A DNA stretch of 64,000 nt from Candidatus Dechloromonas phosphorivorans (GTDB taxonomy: Bacteria; Pseudomonadota; Gammaproteobacteria; Burkholderiales; Rhodocyclaceae): the NCBI GenBank assembly GCA_016721185.1, contig JADKIP010000012.1, positions 248,001 through 312,000 of the forward strand. The letters are read 5' to 3'. The first letter of the stretch is position 1. Each line of letters starts with the position of its first letter. The notes under the pieces were generated by a model. It saw only the letters and a list, made by a program, of their open reading frames with translations, had not been told where the DNA came from and made no database searches. Below, piece by piece: positions 26,360 through 35,707 of this stretch. The position numbers and the translations under genes are program-made.

Positions 26360-28711
26360 TTACCGATTTTCCAGGCGGCTATAGTCCAAAATAGCTGCTT
26401 CGCGTGGGGTCGTCTTGCGCCAGGCGGCATGGATTGCATCGCTGGTCGGCCAGAAGCGAGGATCGGTGCGACGCACGCCAAAGCGCTCGGTCAATTTCAC
26501 CAGATCGGCCTCGCTGCCCAGACTGGCAACGGCGCTGACAAAATCGGGCAGTTTTTCAGCATCCAGCGAATAGATCGCATTGGGGTAGGCACCGGCGACA
26601 CCGTCAATTGCCAGCAAGCTGTCTTCGTCCGGCAGGCGTCGCTTTTCTTCATCAAAAAGCTGCGCCACATTGCTGTGGGCACTGTTTCTGATCAGCGAGA
26701 CGACACGTGACGCCCTGCCGGGCTGCTCCAGCAGCAACAGGCTCATCTCCGGCATGTGCGAAACCGGCCGGCCTTTGAGCTGCGACATGCGACGTATCTG
26801 CACCAACTGGGCATCCGACAAATCGCTGCCGATCCAGTCAAGTGCTGGCTCGCGCACCGGCGCCAAGCGTTTTTGTAATTTTCCGTACAACTCCTCGAGA
26901 GGCGTTGAGCTCAGGTAAGGCTCGCCAGAATCGGCCGGAAAGTAATTGGAAGCATCGGCAAAGTGATCGTTGTGGGCTTTTTTCCTTCCCCGATACCAAT
27001 GATCAAGAGCTTTCTGGCGCTCTCCGGAAGGCAACAGGGCAAGAAAGTTGAGTTCGCCCTCCATGCGCAAAAAATCCATATAAAGGCGAGTGGCCAGTTG
27101 GTGCCCGACATTGCCATATACATCGAATCCGGCAACCAGCAGATAGTGCATACGCTCGAACAAGGGGTAGCCGAGCAGCAGCGCTGTCTGCGGCCGTTCG
27201 CCGACGAGTCCGCGCAGGGTCGAAGCGCTGTCGAAATGACGGAATACTGTGAGGGCAGCGTTGGGATTTTTGCCATCGCCATTCCAAAGACTGGCGACCG
27301 AAAGCTTGTAGTCCGCGTCGACGGAGGCAAGCCGGACAATCGCCTTGCTCTTGATCTCGAGATAGCGCGCTTCCTGTTTGGCAAAGCTGCGCCAAGCCAG
27401 TAAGCCGCCTGAGCTCTCGTTCTCGCTGGGCAGGTTGAGCGTTGGCGCGGCGGCGTCAAGCAAGCGGCTAGTCAGCTCGCCTTCCCGCTCGCCGGGCGCC
27501 TGAAAGACCACCCAGAAGTGGTCGTTGATGACATCAAGCGCAATCTGCCCGCGACAAACCGGGCCTTTCATGAATCCACCGAGGGTAAATTGCGCCTCAT
27601 CGAGCATGAAACGATAGCGGGCATCGACCGGCAGGGCCCGGAATGTAACGAAAGGATTGGCGGTCAGACCCGGATCGTAGCCAGGCAACGGGTCGACCGG
27701 GTAGTCGGCCGCGAAGAACCAGCCACGAATGCGCGCCAGGCGTGCCGGGTCGAGTTCGATCGGCATGAAGGTTTTGGCAACGGCCGTTGCTTCCAGGCGA
27801 CGCAATCGGTAATAGACGCGGTCAACGCCCGGATCGTCGTAAGGGCGACGGGTTGCCACGACCTCAATCGCTTGCCCTGGAGGCGTCCGGCTGCGAACCA
27901 GTTCAAAATTGATTTCAGCTTGTTCCCTGAAATGAAACTGTCCGATGTACCAATGTTCGTAGATATAGCGGGCGACCAAGCGGCTGCGCCGATCATCGCC
28001 GTTCAACATATCCTCCCAGAGCGCGATTTGCCGGGCGATTGCCGGTGTCGGCGGCGCTGGTGGCGCATAGGGTGCGCCCGCTTCCAGCCAGTTGGTCAAG
28101 GTGGCGTATTCCGCCTCCGCAAGCGGCGGCAGACCGAAGGGCATGCCCCGGCTGGCGTGATGTCGAGCGTAATCGTCCATGCCTTCGGCACGGACACAGA
28201 CCTGGGTTCGATCCAGCGAAAAATCCATATCCTGACTGGTGATTGGCCCACTGCTCGGCCCCGGATTGTCGCGTTTCATCGCCAGCAGGCGATACATCAC
28301 ACCACCGACGCGATTGGCCTCGGCCTCCTGGCGGCGTTCATTGAGCACCGGGAAAAATCCCCGGGCTCGCCATTCGCGGTTGTTGATTGCATCAAAACCG
28401 AGACGGGTAGGCGCCTCCTCGATCAAGCGGGTCGAATAGATTTGCGTCGGATTGGCGCCGCGGGTCATCCCGGCGTAGCTGCTCAGGTTCAACTGACACG
28501 GCGCGTCGTAGCAGGCGTGACAGGAGACGCAACGATGATCGAGGATCGGGCGCACCTCTTTCCAGTAATCCGGCGCATTCACCCGGGCTGCGGGGGGACG
28601 GTCAAAGTGCCCCGGATCGGCGGGCCCGAAACGCTCGTCGAGCTGGCGGGCAACCAGCACGCTGGCGCAACCGGTGATCAAGGCAAACAGGCAGGGCAAA
28701 AGAAAACGCAT
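26360..28711 (-). CDS. cti: Fatty acid cis/trans isomerase Cti
   Basis: A 783-residue periplasmic cytochrome c-type enzyme that converts cis-unsaturated membrane fatty acids to trans under solvent or heat stress. It has a lipoprotein-type signal (LITGC, Cys15) and the heme-binding motif Cys61-Val-Ser-Cys64-His65 followed by the conserved ACYDAPCQLNL, matching Pseudomonas and Vibrio Cti. The length is normal. It is a single gene on the minus strand. Confidence 0.95.
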   Translation of the reverse strand: MRFLLPCLFALITGCASVLVARQLDERFGPADPGHFDRPPAARVNAPDYWKEVRPILDHRCVSCHACYDAPCQLNLSSYAGMTRGANPTQIYSTRLIEEAPTRLGFDAINNREWRARGFFPVLNERRQEAEANRVGGVMYRLLAMKRDNPGPSSGPITSQDMDFSLDRTQVCVRAEGMDDYARHHASRGMPFGLPPLAEAEYATLTNWLEAGAPYAPPAPPTPAIARQIALWEDMLNGDDRRSRLVARYIYEHWYIGQFHFREQAEINFELVRSRTPPGQAIEVVATRRPYDDPGVDRVYYRLRRLEATAVAKTFMPIELDPARLARIRGWFFAADYPVDPLPGYDPGLTANPFVTFRALPVDARYRFMLDEAQFTLGGFMKGPVCRGQIALDVINDHFWVVFQAPGEREGELTSRLLDAAAPTLNLPSENESSGGLLAWRSFAKQEARYLEIKSKAIVRLASVDADYKLSVASLWNGDGKNPNAALTVFRHFDSASTLRGLVGERPQTALLLGYPLFERMHYLLVAGFDVYGNVGHQLATRLYMDFLRMEGELNFLALLPSGERQKALDHWYRGRKKAHNDHFADASNYFPADSGEPYLSSTPLEELYGKLQKRLAPVREPALDWIGSDLSDAQLVQIRRMSQLKGRPVSHMPEMSLLLLEQPGRASRVVSLIRNSAHSNVAQLFDEEKRRLPDEDSLLAIDGVAGAYPNAIYSLDAEKLPDFVSAVASLGSEADLVKLTERFGVRRTDPRFWPTSDAIHAAWRKTTPREAAILDYSRLENR

Positions 28712-28814
28712 GGCTAAAGAGGGTTCGCGAGTAAGAATACTGAGTCGTGGAGTCGTTGAGGCCGCTAACTAGGCGGCGGTAGCAGCCGAGCAAAAACCGG
28801 TAGGTGATGGCGCG

Positions 28815-29135
28815 TTAGTCATAGCGCGGCACCGGTTTTTGGTCATTGCAACGGACCAGAATATTTCGGGTTTCAAATGCGCCGGAATTCAGGTCGGTGC
28901 TCCCTTTGTTGATGGCACGGCCGGTCGATCGGCCCTCGCGGGTCACGGTTTCAAAACCGGTGGCACCGCATAACTCAGCCGCCTTTTCAAAACAGGTTTC
29001 GATACTGAGCTCGCGGCCATTGCAGCTAATCTTGTGAGCGATCGAACCGTCCGCCAGATGCATTTCATTGACCGTGACACAGCCAAACAGCGAGGCCGTT
29101 GCAACAAGGCAGAGCAGTAGCTTGGTCGAACGCAT
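28815..29135 (-). CDS. Small lipoprotein, unknown
   Basis: A 106-residue protein with a lipoprotein signal (SLFGC, Cys at about residue 19). The mature part has four cysteines (KISCNGRELSIETCFEKAAELCG and VRCND), a spacing that suggests disulfides; the segment DGSIAHKISCNG.. is recurrent in proteobacterial lipoproteins of unknown role. It lies upstream of cti on the same strand, about 100 bases away. Confidence 0.7.
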   Translation of the reverse strand: MRSTKLLLCLVATASLFGCVTVNEMHLADGSIAHKISCNGRELSIETCFEKAAELCGATGFETVTREGRSTGRAINKGSTDLNSGAFETRNILVRCNDQKPVPRYD

Positions 29136-29336
29136 GGAAGTCCCGGCATCTTAAGAGAGAAGGAAACTGAATTGTTACATCGAACGCGCGTTGCTGAGCA
29201 ACGATGCCCATTGTGTTATTCACATTTAATTTCAGCCATGCACGACGCCAAGGCGCCTCGACCTCGAGCCGAAACCATTGACCCGAAACCATTCACCGAC
29301 CAAACTCGGCGACTCCGCCCGCGCCTGGTTCGCTGC

Positions 29337-30095
29337 ATGTCCATTACATTTCTCCTCAAAAACCTGATGGGCACATTGCTGCTGCCGCCGGCCAACGCCC
29401 TGCTGCTGCTTGGCCTCGCGGCCCTTTGCCGCAAACGACGCTGGGCTTTTGGTTTGGCGCTGCTGGGTGGGCTGCTGCTTTTGCTGCAGAGCATGCCGCC
29501 GGTGGCGAATGCGCTGATGCGCTCGCTTGAGCAGCGGGCCGGGCCTGCCCTGGTCGAGGCATCGGGAGCGCAGGCGATTGTGATTTTGGGCAGCGGGCTG
29601 AATATCGACGCGGCGGAATATGGTGGCGATACTGTCAACGAGCGCAGCCTGATTCGTTTGCGTTACGGCGCCACGCTCGCCCGGCAACTGCACTTGCCGA
29701 TTCTGGTCAGTGGCGGGCGCCCGTTCAAGGCCAGCCGTTCTGAATCCGAGGTGATGGCCGAGATCATCGAACGTGAGTTGGGTATTCCGGTGCGCTGGCG
29801 TGAAACGGAGTCGCAGGACACGGCCGACAATGCCGCCATGTCGGCCGCCATCCTCAAGGCCGCTGGCGTGAAGCGGATCGTTCTCGTCACGCAGGCTTTT
29901 CACATCCCCAGGGCGCAGCTTTTGTTCGAGGCGGCCGGCTTGGAGGTGATTGCCGGGCCGACTGACTTCAAGGGCAGGAGCAGCCAGCCGATTGGGCTGT
30001 TTGACTGGCTCCCGCAGGAAAAAGCCATGCAGAATTCGTACTTCGCGCTGCATGAGTGGCTGGGGATTTTGTGGCTGCATCTCGCGCGCCGCTGA
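29337..30095 (+). CDS. YdcF/ElyC-type DUF218 membrane protein
   Basis: A 252-residue protein with two N-terminal helices (about residues 12-25 and 32-55) and a DUF218 Rossmann-like domain. Motifs are AIVILGSGLN, LVSGGRP, SQDTADNA and VTQAFHIPRA. ElyC in E. coli acts in envelope and peptidoglycan homeostasis. I chose ATG 29337 because the 55 residues upstream to 29172 are basic and lack family character. Confidence 0.9.
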   Translation: MSITFLLKNLMGTLLLPPANALLLLGLAALCRKRRWAFGLALLGGLLLLLQSMPPVANALMRSLEQRAGPALVEASGAQAIVILGSGLNIDAAEYGGDTVNERSLIRLRYGATLARQLHLPILVSGGRPFKASRSESEVMAEIIERELGIPVRWRETESQDTADNAAMSAAILKAAGVKRIVLVTQAFHIPRAQLLFEAAGLEVIAGPTDFKGRSSQPIGLFDWLPQEKAMQNSYFALHEWLGILWLHLARR

Positions 30096-30135
30096 GTGCC
30101 GCAGCGGACCACCGCAATTTTGCGAGAAAACCGGG

Positions 30136-30149
30136 GTTGACCGCAGCAA
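30136..30149. repeat. Copy of dispersed motif, GTTGACCGCAGCAA
   Basis: Intergenic copy between the DUF218 gene and the HMA-like gene. A related imperfect copy, GCAGCGGACCACCGCAA, lies 20 bases upstream. Confidence 0.5.
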
Positions 30150-30222
30150 TCACCAGCCGGCGAACTTCTCGCCGAAATAACTGCCGAAATCGCTTACCAC
30201 AGCCAACCTGCCCTCAAAAATT

Positions 30223-30429
30223 ATGGAAACCCTGATTTTCAAGATCAACGGTCTGAAAGACGAGACCTGCGTTCGGACCCTTGCCAACGCAATTCAGGAT
30301 TTGCCCAACATCGGCCATATCGAGATTTCGCTGGAAAAAGGTGAAGCCAGCATCGAACACGGCCGCTTCGTCAGCCCGGACGATATTGTCCAGGCCATTG
30401 CCGACGCGGGGTTTGAAGCGGCGTATTGA
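30223..30429 (+). CDS. CopZ-like HMA protein with incomplete metal site
   Basis: A 68-residue protein with the HMA beta-alpha-beta-beta-alpha-beta pattern: TLIFKINGL, then helix TCVRTLANAIQDLP, IGHIEISLEKGEASIEH, and SPDDIVQAIADAGFEA. The metal motif GMxCxxC is reduced to GLKDETC with one Cys (Cys16), so classical two-thiolate copper binding is unlikely. It may dock with an HMA partner or bind metal as a dimer; both are inferences. It stands alone, 12 kb from the copper island. Confidence 0.8.
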   Translation: METLIFKINGLKDETCVRTLANAIQDLPNIGHIEISLEKGEASIEHGRFVSPDDIVQAIADAGFEAAY

Positions 30430-30489
30430 GTGGCGTACCAAGCCGCCGGATGGTGGGTATGTAGCTCAGAAAACAAAGCTGTATCCAAC

Positions 30490-31458
30490 TTACCGGGTTT
30501 GCCCGCCCAGCGAATTGCCCTGAGATTCTTCCTGCGAAAAGCGTGCGGCGTAGGCTGGGTCGCAGGCTGGGTTGCTGCCATCAGCCAGGGTGAGAAATTT
30601 ATCCAGATGTCGCTCAGAGGCCGGCGCCAGACGACGATAGAGCTCCTGGCACAAGCGTCGAGCCTTTTCGCCCGGCCAATCGACGGGAAGCAGGACATCG
30701 GGCAGTTCCGGGTCGCGCAAGAGCAGGCGACGGTAGTCGTGAATAAGCAGGGTGCGAAGCAGGAAAGCGTCCTCGTCAGCGACCTCGGCCAGACGATCGC
30801 CGCGCACTTCGGTTAAGACGGGCAGATAAGTGGCGACGAACTCGCCATAAGCGCCGGCCAATGCATCGAGATTCCAGGCCCGAGCGACGAGATCGGCGTC
30901 ATTGGCGGGCAGGCCGGAACGGGCGTCAGCCGCGAGCAGCGGCATCAAACGGGCGAGATAATCGGTCAAGCCTTCGGCCACCAGCGCATCGTAAGCAGCG
31001 TTGAGATCGGCGGAGGGATGCACGAAGCAGTCGGCACCGAGGACGCCGAAGCCTTGCCAGAACAAAGCCCGACGCAGGCGCTCGCGCTCCTTGGGGGCGA
31101 ATTCGCCAACGGCCAGAATCAGCCGCCAGCGACGATCCCAGTGCGGGGCTTGTGCGGCGTAAATATGCCGCGATGCCTCTTCAAAGCGCCGACGCCCCGA
31201 GTCGGTCAGCACATAGTCGGCGCGCCGGCCCACGGTTTCGGTCCGCAGCCAGGCCTCCTTGCCAAGTCGAAACACCGAGGTACGAACCAGGCGCCCGTTG
31301 AGTTCGAGCGGTTCGAGCAAACGGATCAAACTGCCCAGCCAGACCCGGCCGCCACGCGGCAGAATGGCATCGCCAAAGACAGAAATAATGAGAGAACCGG
31401 CCTGGACGCGAGTCTTTTGCCGAAATTCGTCGAGGCGGGTCTTGATGGGCTGGATCAC
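30490..31458 (-). CDS. paaX: PaaX family transcriptional regulator
   Basis: A 322-residue regulator with the PaaX layout: N-terminal winged helix (residues about 15-90, SLIISVFGDAILPRGGRVWLGSLIRLLEPL), a central domain (WDRRWRLILAVGEF) and the PaaX C-terminal domain (LIHDYRRLLLRDPELPDVLLP). PaaX represses phenylacetate degradation genes and responds to phenylacetyl-CoA. It is divergent from an enoyl-CoA hydratase gene about 200 bp away, its plausible target. Confidence 0.9.
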   Translation of the reverse strand: MIQPIKTRLDEFRQKTRVQAGSLIISVFGDAILPRGGRVWLGSLIRLLEPLELNGRLVRTSVFRLGKEAWLRTETVGRRADYVLTDSGRRRFEEASRHIYAAQAPHWDRRWRLILAVGEFAPKERERLRRALFWQGFGVLGADCFVHPSADLNAAYDALVAEGLTDYLARLMPLLAADARSGLPANDADLVARAWNLDALAGAYGEFVATYLPVLTEVRGDRLAEVADEDAFLLRTLLIHDYRRLLLRDPELPDVLLPVDWPGEKARRLCQELYRRLAPASERHLDKFLTLADGSNPACDPAYAARFSQEESQGNSLGGQTR

Positions 31459-31665
31459 GGGAGCGGAGGAAGCGGAAAGAGGGGCATGTTATCGACTCCG
31501 CCCAGCCCTGAACAGAGGCGGGCAGGCGGCGGAAAACGCCGGGGCTAGGTCGCGACGGCCGCAGTCGTTAAACTGTCGGCGACTGGCCTCGTCACCTATC
31601 ACGCATAAGTTCGCCTTGGGCCGCCGGGAATTTCCCCGGAGCGGCCAATTTTTTGGAGAGCAGAC

Positions 31666-32439
31666 ATGACACAAGTAGTTCTGGTTGAAACCCACGGCAA
31701 GGTTGGCCTGATCCGCATCAACCGTCCGGAAGCGATGAATGCGCTGAATAACGATGTGGTCGATGGCATCGGTGCTGCGGTCGACGCCTTCGAGGCGGAT
31801 GAAAACATCGGCTGCATCGTCATCACCGGCAATGAAAAAGCCTTCGCCGCCGGGGCCGATATCGGCTTCATGAAGGATTTCGACTACATGCATGCCTACA
31901 AAACCGATTTCATCACCCGCAACTGGGAGCGCATCAAGACGACGCGCAAGCCAGTGATTGCAGCGGTGGCCGGTTTTGCGCTGGGCGGCGGCTGTGAGCT
32001 GGCGATGATGTGCGACATGATTTACGCCGCCGACACCGCCAAGTTCGGCCAGCCGGAAATCAAGCTCGGCACCCTGCCCGGCGCTGGCGGCACGCAACGC
32101 CTGCCGCGTGCCGTCGGCAAGGCGAAGGCGATGGACCTGTGTCTGACCGGGCGCCTGATGGATGCCGTTGAAGCCGAGAAATCCGGCCTGGTCGCCCGGG
32201 TCATTCCGGCCGATGACTTGATGGCGGAAACCCTGAAAGCGGCGCAGAGCATTGCCGGCTATTCCTTGCCGGTGGTGATGATGATCAAGGAATCGGTCAA
32301 TCGCGCCTTCGAGTCCTCCCTCAATGAAGGCCTGCTTTTTGAACGCCGTGTTTTCCATGCAAGCTTTGCGCTGGAAGATCAGAAAGAAGGCATGGCCGCT
32401 TTCGTCGAGAAGCGCAAGCCGACTTTCAAGAACTGCTAA
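31666..32439 (+). CDS. Enoyl-CoA hydratase
   Basis: A 257-residue crotonase-family hydratase that adds water to trans-2-enoyl-CoA. Oxyanion-hole segments are AFAAGADIGFM and AGFALGGGCELAMMCD; the catalytic glutamates lie in GGCELAMM and in QPEIKLGTLPGAGGTQRL. It has a clear ribosome site (TTGGAGAG). With PaaX divergent it may act as PaaF in phenylacetate catabolism, but the other paa genes are absent and a general beta-oxidation role is equally possible. Confidence 0.94.
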   Translation: MTQVVLVETHGKVGLIRINRPEAMNALNNDVVDGIGAAVDAFEADENIGCIVITGNEKAFAAGADIGFMKDFDYMHAYKTDFITRNWERIKTTRKPVIAAVAGFALGGGCELAMMCDMIYAADTAKFGQPEIKLGTLPGAGGTQRLPRAVGKAKAMDLCLTGRLMDAVEAEKSGLVARVIPADDLMAETLKAAQSIAGYSLPVVMMIKESVNRAFESSLNEGLLFERRVFHASFALEDQKEGMAAFVEKRKPTFKNC

Positions 32440-32467
32440 AAATCGATTTCGTTCCCACTCAATACCC

Positions 32468-32500
32468 ACCTCCCTCAACGTAAATTACGTTGAGGGAGGT
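32468..32500. repeat. Perfect 33-nt palindrome (16-bp arms, 1-nt centre)
   Basis: ACCTCCCTCAACGTAA, a central A, then the exact reverse complement. It lies 28 bases after the enoyl-CoA hydratase stop and 14 bases before the next start. There is no T-run, so it is not a standard intrinsic terminator, though as RNA it would form a very stable hairpin. Confidence 0.85.
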
Positions 32501-32514
32501 GCAAGAGGCCCGCA

Positions 32515-33591
32515 TTGCACCTGTTCGTTGACATCTCCAGCCACGGCTTCGGCCATCTGGCCATCACCGCGCCGGTGCTGGATGCCTTGGCAAAAATTGC
32601 CCCGAACTTACGGTTGACCGTAAGAACCCGGCTAGCGCGCCAGCTACTGGTGCAGCGCATTCATGTGCCCTTCGAGCTGATCGAAGCCAGCACCGATTTT
32701 GGTTATGTGATGATCGATGCCACCCACATCGACCTGCCCGCCAGCGCTGCCGCCTACCGCCAGGCTCATGCCGACTGGCCGGGGCGGGTCAGCGCAGAAG
32801 CCCGCTTTCTTGCCAGCCGCAAGCCCGACCTCGTGCTGACCAACGTCAGCTATTTGCCTTTGGCCGGGGCTGCCTTGGCGGGCGTGCCATCGCTCAGCCT
32901 GTGCTCGCTCAACTGGGCCGATCTCTTTGCCCACTTTTTCGGCGATGAGCCTTGGGCCGCTTCGATCCACGCCGAAATGCTGGCCGCCTACCGCGCCGCT
33001 CAAAGCTTCCTGCGCGTCACGCCCGGCATGCCCATGCCGCAACTCGGCAATGTCGTGAAGATCGGCCCAATCGCGGCCATCGGCCAGAAACATGAGCTCG
33101 ACGCCGGAGTCGGAGTCGGAGCCAAACTAGGCGGCGACCAGGCGATCCTGATCGCCATGGGCGGCATCGCCCACCGCTTGCCGCTCGAACAATGGCCGCG
33201 CCTGCCCGGCCTTCGCTGGCTGGTCGCGGCCGACTGGCATTGCCAGCACCCGGACGCCATCGCTTTTGAATCTTTCGGCCTGAACTTCAGCGACCTGCTC
33301 TGCTCGGTCGATGCCGTTATCACCAAACCGGGCTATGGCACGTTTACCGAAGCCGCCTGCAACGGTACGCCGGTGCTTTACCAGCGCCGCACGGATTGGC
33401 CGGAGCAGGATTGCCTGATTGAATGGCTGGGTCAGCATGGCAACGCCCGGGAAGTGGCCGCCGAGGCGCTGCAAACCGGCGAACTCGCCGCGAGCCTTGG
33501 CCTGCTCAGGCAACAAGCTGCGATCAGCCGGCCCCAAGCCAGCGGTGCTGCCGAAGCCGCGGCCCAAATCCTTTCACTGATGGCCGGCTAG
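32515..33591 (+). CDS. UGT/MurG-like glycosyltransferase family protein
   Basis: A 358-residue GT-B-like protein. The N-terminal segment SSHGFGHLAITAPVLDAL resembles MurG/UGT donors, and the C-terminal half has ILIAMGG and KPGYGTFTEAACNGTPVLYQRR, the nucleotide-sugar-binding motif. The likely start is TTG 32515 (MHLFVDISSHG), preceded by AGAGG at 6 bases; no ATG fits. The substrate is unknown. The upstream palindrome lies within the leader and could affect translation. Confidence 0.75.
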   Translation: MHLFVDISSHGFGHLAITAPVLDALAKIAPNLRLTVRTRLARQLLVQRIHVPFELIEASTDFGYVMIDATHIDLPASAAAYRQAHADWPGRVSAEARFLASRKPDLVLTNVSYLPLAGAALAGVPSLSLCSLNWADLFAHFFGDEPWAASIHAEMLAAYRAAQSFLRVTPGMPMPQLGNVVKIGPIAAIGQKHELDAGVGVGAKLGGDQAILIAMGGIAHRLPLEQWPRLPGLRWLVAADWHCQHPDAIAFESFGLNFSDLLCSVDAVITKPGYGTFTEAACNGTPVLYQRRTDWPEQDCLIEWLGQHGNAREVAAEALQTGELAASLGLLRQQAAISRPQASGAAEAAAQILSLMAG

Positions 33592-33651
33592 CGCGCCCTG
33601 CCGGCAAGCCCGGCGCGGCGCACTCAATATTCTCAGACTCGAAACGCCAGA

Positions 33652-34482
33652 TTATTTCGCGTTCGGAAAGAACAACTGCTCGCCGCCAATCTTGTAATCC
33701 GCAATAGCCTTTTGGCCGGCACTCGACAGCAGCCAGTCGATAAAGCGCTGAGCATCCGCCGCCTTGACATGCGAATGTTTGGCCGGATTGACCAGGATCA
33801 CCCCGTACTGGTTGAACAGGCGGCTATCACCCTCGACCAGAATGGCCAGATCACCCCGGTTCTTGAACGACAACCAGGTGCCGCGATCAGCCAGAATATA
33901 GGCGTTCATTGACGACGCCATATTGAGCGACGGCCCCATGCCGGAACCGGTGTCGCGATACCACGGCCCCTTGGCCCGATCGAGATCGACGCCGGCCGCT
34001 CTCCAGTAACGCAACTCAGCCGCGTGCGTGCCACTTTTATCACCACGGGAAACAAAAGGCGGGCGGCTCGCCGCATCCATCGTCGCAATGCGGCGCAAGC
34101 CGAGCATGATGTCGTTGCCGGCGACTTTCGCCGGGTCAGCCTTCGGCCCGATCAGCACGAAGTCGTTGTACATCACTTCCTTGCGCTCGACGCCATAGCC
34201 CTCAGCGACAAATTTCTCCTCAGCCAGCTTGTCGTGAACAAAGGCCACATCGGCATCGCCCCGCCTTGCCATATCGAGCGCCTGGCCGGTACCGAGGGCG
34301 ACGACGCGAACTTTAATACCACTATCTTTTTCAAAAACCGGCAGGAGGTGCCCAAAGAGCCCCGACTGTTCGGTGGACGTGGTCGAGGCGACGGTAATAA
34401 CCCGCTCGTCGGCGCTGGCTAAAGAACCAACGAGGCAGGCAAGTGCGGTGAACGCAGCAATCAGAACTTTATTGGGCTTCAT
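33652..34482 (-). CDS. tupA: Tungstate-binding ABC substrate-binding protein TupA
   Basis: A 276-residue periplasmic protein with a signal peptide cleaved near ASA-DE (residue 24). It has the TupA ligand segments ASTTSTEQSGLFGHLLP and the later FVSRGDKSGTHAAELRYW. TupA binds tungstate (or molybdate) oxyanions. The usual permease tupB and ATPase tupC are not adjacent. The gene is divergent from a ModE-like regulator, separated by about 100 bp. Confidence 0.9.
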   Translation of the reverse strand: MKPNKVLIAAFTALACLVGSLASADERVITVASTTSTEQSGLFGHLLPVFEKDSGIKVRVVALGTGQALDMARRGDADVAFVHDKLAEEKFVAEGYGVERKEVMYNDFVLIGPKADPAKVAGNDIMLGLRRIATMDAASRPPFVSRGDKSGTHAAELRYWRAAGVDLDRAKGPWYRDTGSGMGPSLNMASSMNAYILADRGTWLSFKNRGDLAILVEGDSRLFNQYGVILVNPAKHSHVKAADAQRFIDWLLSSAGQKAIADYKIGGEQLFFPNAK

Positions 34483-34580
34483 GGTGGCCTTGATGGGGAG
34501 CGTTGATGGTCAGCAAAAGAACAATCAGTGAAGACAAAAGCGGGTTTAAAGCCTAGGTTAGAATCGCGTCAAGGACATAT

Positions 34581-35690
34581 ATGCCAACGATTGCAACAAG
34601 TTATAACCCGCCACCGCTGTCGATCCGCTGGAGCTGGGATTTGGGCCTTGGCCTCTCCACTGCCGAATCGACCGCCCTGCTCGGATTGCTTGCCGCCTTG
34701 CGCGAACATGGCACGCTGGGCCAGGCAGCGACAGCGGCCAATACGTCGTATCGCGCCGCCTGGGGTTTGTTGCGCAAATGTGAGCAAGCACTGGCCAAGC
34801 CGCTGGTCATCAAGGCGCCCGGCAAGGGCACGCAACTTTCCGAATTCGCCGAGCAATTGCTGCAACTGGACGGCGTGGCACGTTCGACGCTGCAGGAAAT
34901 TCATGCGCCCTGGGGCCAGCGCCTGCAGGAACTGCTGTCGCCGAGCGAAGCCGTCGAGCCAGAACGCCTGCGCATCGCCGCGAGCCATGACCTCGCGCTG
35001 GCGGACTGGATTGAAAATGGCCGTCACATCACGGTCGACATTTTTTGGCGCGGCAGTGAAGAAGCATTGCTGGCATTAGCGCGCGGCGAATGTGATGCGG
35101 CTGGCTTCCATTTACCAACGACCCTGAGCGGCGAGCAAGCAGCCACCTGGCTGGGGCGTTGGCTGAAACCACGGCAATTCGTCTTTTTCCCGATCATGCG
35201 GCGCCAACACGGCATTTTGACGGCGGCGGGCAATCCTTTCGGGATTCAGTCACTGGCCGATGTCGCGCGGCTCGGCTTGCGCATGGTGAATCGCCAGCGC
35301 GGCTCGGGAACGCGCGGCATGATCGATCAACTCATGGCGGCCAATGGCCTCAATACGCGGGATATTCCCGGCTACGCCCATGAGGAATTTACCCATGACG
35401 CGGTGGCCAGCGCGATTGCCAGCGGCCAGGCCGATGTGGGTTTTGGCATTCAGGCGGCAGCGGCGCGCTATGACCTGGGCTTTGTTCCGCTCGGCCAGGA
35501 TCAATACTGCCTGGCTGTCAGGTCAAGCATTGCCCACAGCTCGGCCGTGCGCCAGTTGATCCGTCGTTTTCTCGGCAATACTTTCCACGAACGCCTGGCT
35601 GCCTTGCCGGGCTACGTGGCGACCTCGGTGGCGGGTGAATTATTGCCCTGGGAGCAGTTCACCGCAGCATTGAACGATCAACCACGGTAA
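34581..35690 (+). CDS. ModE-like HTH regulator fused to a periplasmic-binding-protein domain
   Basis: A 369-residue one-component regulator. Residues about 25-95 resemble the ModE/LysR-type winged helix (LGQAATAANTSYRAAWGLLRKCEQAL...). Residues about 120-360 form a substrate-binding-like domain (COG1910 type) with MVNRQRGSGTRGMIDQL and AIASGQADVGFGIQAAA. Such proteins sense molybdate or tungstate and control uptake genes. The location divergent from tupA makes tungstate the likely ligand, by inference. Confidence 0.85.
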   Translation: MPTIATSYNPPPLSIRWSWDLGLGLSTAESTALLGLLAALREHGTLGQAATAANTSYRAAWGLLRKCEQALAKPLVIKAPGKGTQLSEFAEQLLQLDGVARSTLQEIHAPWGQRLQELLSPSEAVEPERLRIAASHDLALADWIENGRHITVDIFWRGSEEALLALARGECDAAGFHLPTTLSGEQAATWLGRWLKPRQFVFFPIMRRQHGILTAAGNPFGIQSLADVARLGLRMVNRQRGSGTRGMIDQLMAANGLNTRDIPGYAHEEFTHDAVASAIASGQADVGFGIQAAAARYDLGFVPLGQDQYCLAVRSSIAHSSAVRQLIRRFLGNTFHERLAALPGYVATSVAGELLPWEQFTAALNDQPR

Positions 35691-35707
35691 AGCGAAGCGG
35701 CAGAAAC

